Shown here one piece after another: positions 62,876-64,000 of a DNA stretch of 64,000 bases (its first letter is position 1; each line of letters begins with the position of its first letter). The notes beneath the pieces are model-generated. The model searched no databases. It was not told the origin of the DNA and saw only the letters and a program-made list of their open reading frames with translations. The stretch is from Thalassobaculum sp965228445. Its GTDB lineage: Bacteria; Pseudomonadota; Alphaproteobacteria; Thalassobaculales; Thalassobaculaceae. The stretch lies in the NCBI GenBank assembly GCA_965228445.1, contig OZ245813.1, positions 4,588,001 to 4,652,000 on the forward strand, in the 5' to 3' direction. Position numbers and translations under genes: made by a program.

Positions 62876-63880
62876 ATGAAAGCCTGGCAGATCGTTTCCG
62901 ACGGCGGCATCGACGCCCTCAATCTCGCCGACGTCGCCGCGCCGGAGCCCGGCCCGGGCGAGGTGCGGGTGAAGATCGCCGCTTCCTCGATCAATTTCCG
63001 CGATCTGATGACGATCAAGGATCCCAAGGCCCGCAACCTGCCCTATCCCCGCATTCCCAATTCCGACGGCGCCGGCACGATCACCGCGGTCGGCCCCGGC
63101 GTGTCCGGACTGAAGGTGGGGGACCGGGTGGCGTCCTGCTTCTTCCAGGACTGGCCGGCCGGGCCGTGCTCGGTCGATGTCATGAACAGCGCCCTCGGCG
63201 GGGCGTTGGACGGCGTTCTGGCCGAGGAGGTGGTGCTGAAAGCCGGCGGCGTGATGCCGGTGCCTGAGAATTTCTCGCTGGAGCAGGCCGCGACGCTGCC
63301 CTGCGCGGCCCTGACCGCCTGGCATGCCCTGGCCGAGGTCGCGCAGGTCAAGGCCGGCCAGACCGTGCTCCTGCTCGGCACCGGCGGCGTGTCGATCTTC
63401 GCCCTGCAGTTCGCCAAGATGATGGGTGCGCGGGTGATCCTGACCTCCTCCAGCGACGAGAAGCTGGAGCGGGCCCGCGCAATGGGCGCCGACGAGACGG
63501 TCAACTACCGCAAGACCCCGGACTGGCAGGACGCGGTGATGGACCTGACCGGCGGCGTCGGCGCCGACACGACCGTGGAGGTCGGCGGCGCCGGCACCCT
63601 GTCGCGCTCGATCGCCGCGACCCGTGTGGGCGGATCGATCGGCCTGATCGGCGTGCTGACCGGCGGCGAGATCAATCCCACGCTGATCATGCGCAAGTCG
63701 CTGAAGGTTCAGGGGATCTATGTCGGCTCCTCGAAGATGTTCGCCGACATGAACGCGGCGATCGCGCTGCACAAGCTGGAGCCTGTGATCGACCAGACCT
63801 TCGCCTTCGACGACGCGAAAGCGGCCTACAAGTCGATGGAGGCGGCCGGTCACTTCGGCAAGATCGTCATCACCGCCTGA
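62876..63880 (+). CDS. zinc-free MDR oxidoreductase (quinone oxidoreductase-like)
   Basis: A 334-residue NAD(P)-dependent MDR enzyme. The usual catalytic Cys is replaced (SSINFRDLMTIK at about 41), GHE is absent and no structural zinc cysteines occur, so it is of the zinc-free type (enoyl/quinone reductase-like). The nucleotide motif LLGTGGVSIFALQFAKMMGARVI is at about 165-187. ATG 62876 is preferred over ATG 62822 by family length. Substrate unknown. Confidence 0.88.
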   Translation: MKAWQIVSDGGIDALNLADVAAPEPGPGEVRVKIAASSINFRDLMTIKDPKARNLPYPRIPNSDGAGTITAVGPGVSGLKVGDRVASCFFQDWPAGPCSVDVMNSALGGALDGVLAEEVVLKAGGVMPVPENFSLEQAATLPCAALTAWHALAEVAQVKAGQTVLLLGTGGVSIFALQFAKMMGARVILTSSSDEKLERARAMGADETVNYRKTPDWQDAVMDLTGGVGADTTVEVGGAGTLSRSIAATRVGGSIGLIGVLTGGEINPTLIMRKSLKVQGIYVGSSKMFADMNAAIALHKLEPVIDQTFAFDDAKAAYKSMEAAGHFGKIVITA

Positions 63881-63956
63881 CATCTCGGTCAATTGACCGA
63901 CCCATGGCTGCGTGGCACATCAGGTGCCGGAAAAAGACCCGTTCCCGGAGGAAACC

Positions 63957-64000
63957 ATGACCGAGGCCTTCATCTGCGACGCCGTCCGCACGCCGATCGG
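63957..64000 (+). CDS. thiolase, N-terminal fragment (3-oxoadipyl-CoA/acetyl-CoA thiolase)
   Basis: Only the first 14 codons, MTEAFICDAVRTPIG, are in the window. The start has GGAGGAAACC upstream. The sequence is the typical thiolase N-terminus and resembles PcaF-type 3-oxoadipyl-CoA thiolases, but acetyl-CoA acetyltransferase is equally possible. Confidence 0.8.
   Translation, partial: MTEAFICDAVRTPI

Overview
The window is about 64 kb of high-GC (clearly above 60%) DNA from an alphaproteobacterium, most likely Rhodospirillales (Thalassobaculum/Nisaea-like). This rests on gene content and order, not on a database search: fdxA next to carD and an rpoH-type sigma factor, the run NDUFA12 - mlaD - DUF2155 - aat (convergent) - accC - accB - aroQ, a class II (B12) ribonucleotide reductase, an L36-type rpmJ, and many TRAP/DMT/BCCT transporters typical of marine heterotrophs. 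I see no phage, insertion sequence, plasmid or CRISPR array, and the window reads as ordinary chromosome cut inside a gene at both ends.

Layout. 1-8.5 kb: housekeeping and stress block: partial class V aminotransferase, DUF938 methyltransferase, TerB-like protein, ferredoxin fdxA, CarD regulator, a phosphatase-fold protein without its metal ligands, heat-shock sigma factor rpoH, an M48-LysM lipoprotein protease, a degenerate SNase-like protein, and dps. 8.6-15.4 kb: divergent oxyR with proline iminopeptidase, a PagL-like lipid A deacylase, a rhomboid protease, an unknown 363-aa protein, hspQ, an SMP-30 lactonase-like protein and an unknown Lys-rich protein. 15.5-20.5 kb: nrdJ and a divergent rraA-like gene separated by a 546-bp regulatory region. 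20.6-30.5 kb: DMT exporter, NDUFA12, mlaD, DUF2155, aat, accC-accB-aroQ, kynureninase, HpcH/HpaI lyase with an exporter, a SAM-methyltransferase-like protein and rpmJ. 30.7-35 kb: glycolate oxidase glcDEF. 35.2-41.4 kb: lipB, tRNA-Leu(GAG), malic enzyme-phosphotransacetylase, mgtE, alcohol dehydrogenase. 41.6-50.8 kb: an AT-rich membrane protein gene, two overlapping DMT exporters, cyclase, NDP-forming acyl-CoA synthetase, nitronate monooxygenase-like protein, histidine-phosphatase-like protein, an RHH protein with an unknown HxxH partner, and a Gfo/Idh/MocA oxidoreductase. 50.9-64 kb: GGT, acyl-CoA dehydrogenase, acyl-CoA ligase, BCCT carrier, TRAP-TAXI uptake system, beta-keto acid cleavage enzyme, RidA, TetR regulator, MDR oxidoreductase and the first codons of a thiolase.

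How genes work together. The 3-9 kb segment ties CarD, sigma-32, envelope proteolysis and peroxide defence (OxyR/Dps) together. The 30-41 kb block is two-carbon and C4 metabolism (glycolate to glyoxylate; malate to pyruvate). The 52-64 kb block looks like uptake plus CoA-dependent breakdown of a quaternary amine, an amino acid derivative or a fatty-acid-like substrate.

The most notable signals are: (i) the two-gene RHH + HxxH/HET module at 49.0-49.7 kb flanked by palindromic repeats; (ii) three identical-core operators between ridA and tetR; (iii) loss of active-site residues in a phosphatase-fold, an SNase-fold and a histidine-phosphatase protein; (iv) in-frame short tandem repeats in OxyR, NrdJ and a DMT exporter; (v) several families of intergenic palindromic repeats, densest at 32-51 kb; (vi) a candidate tandem NrdR-box pair upstream of nrdJ.
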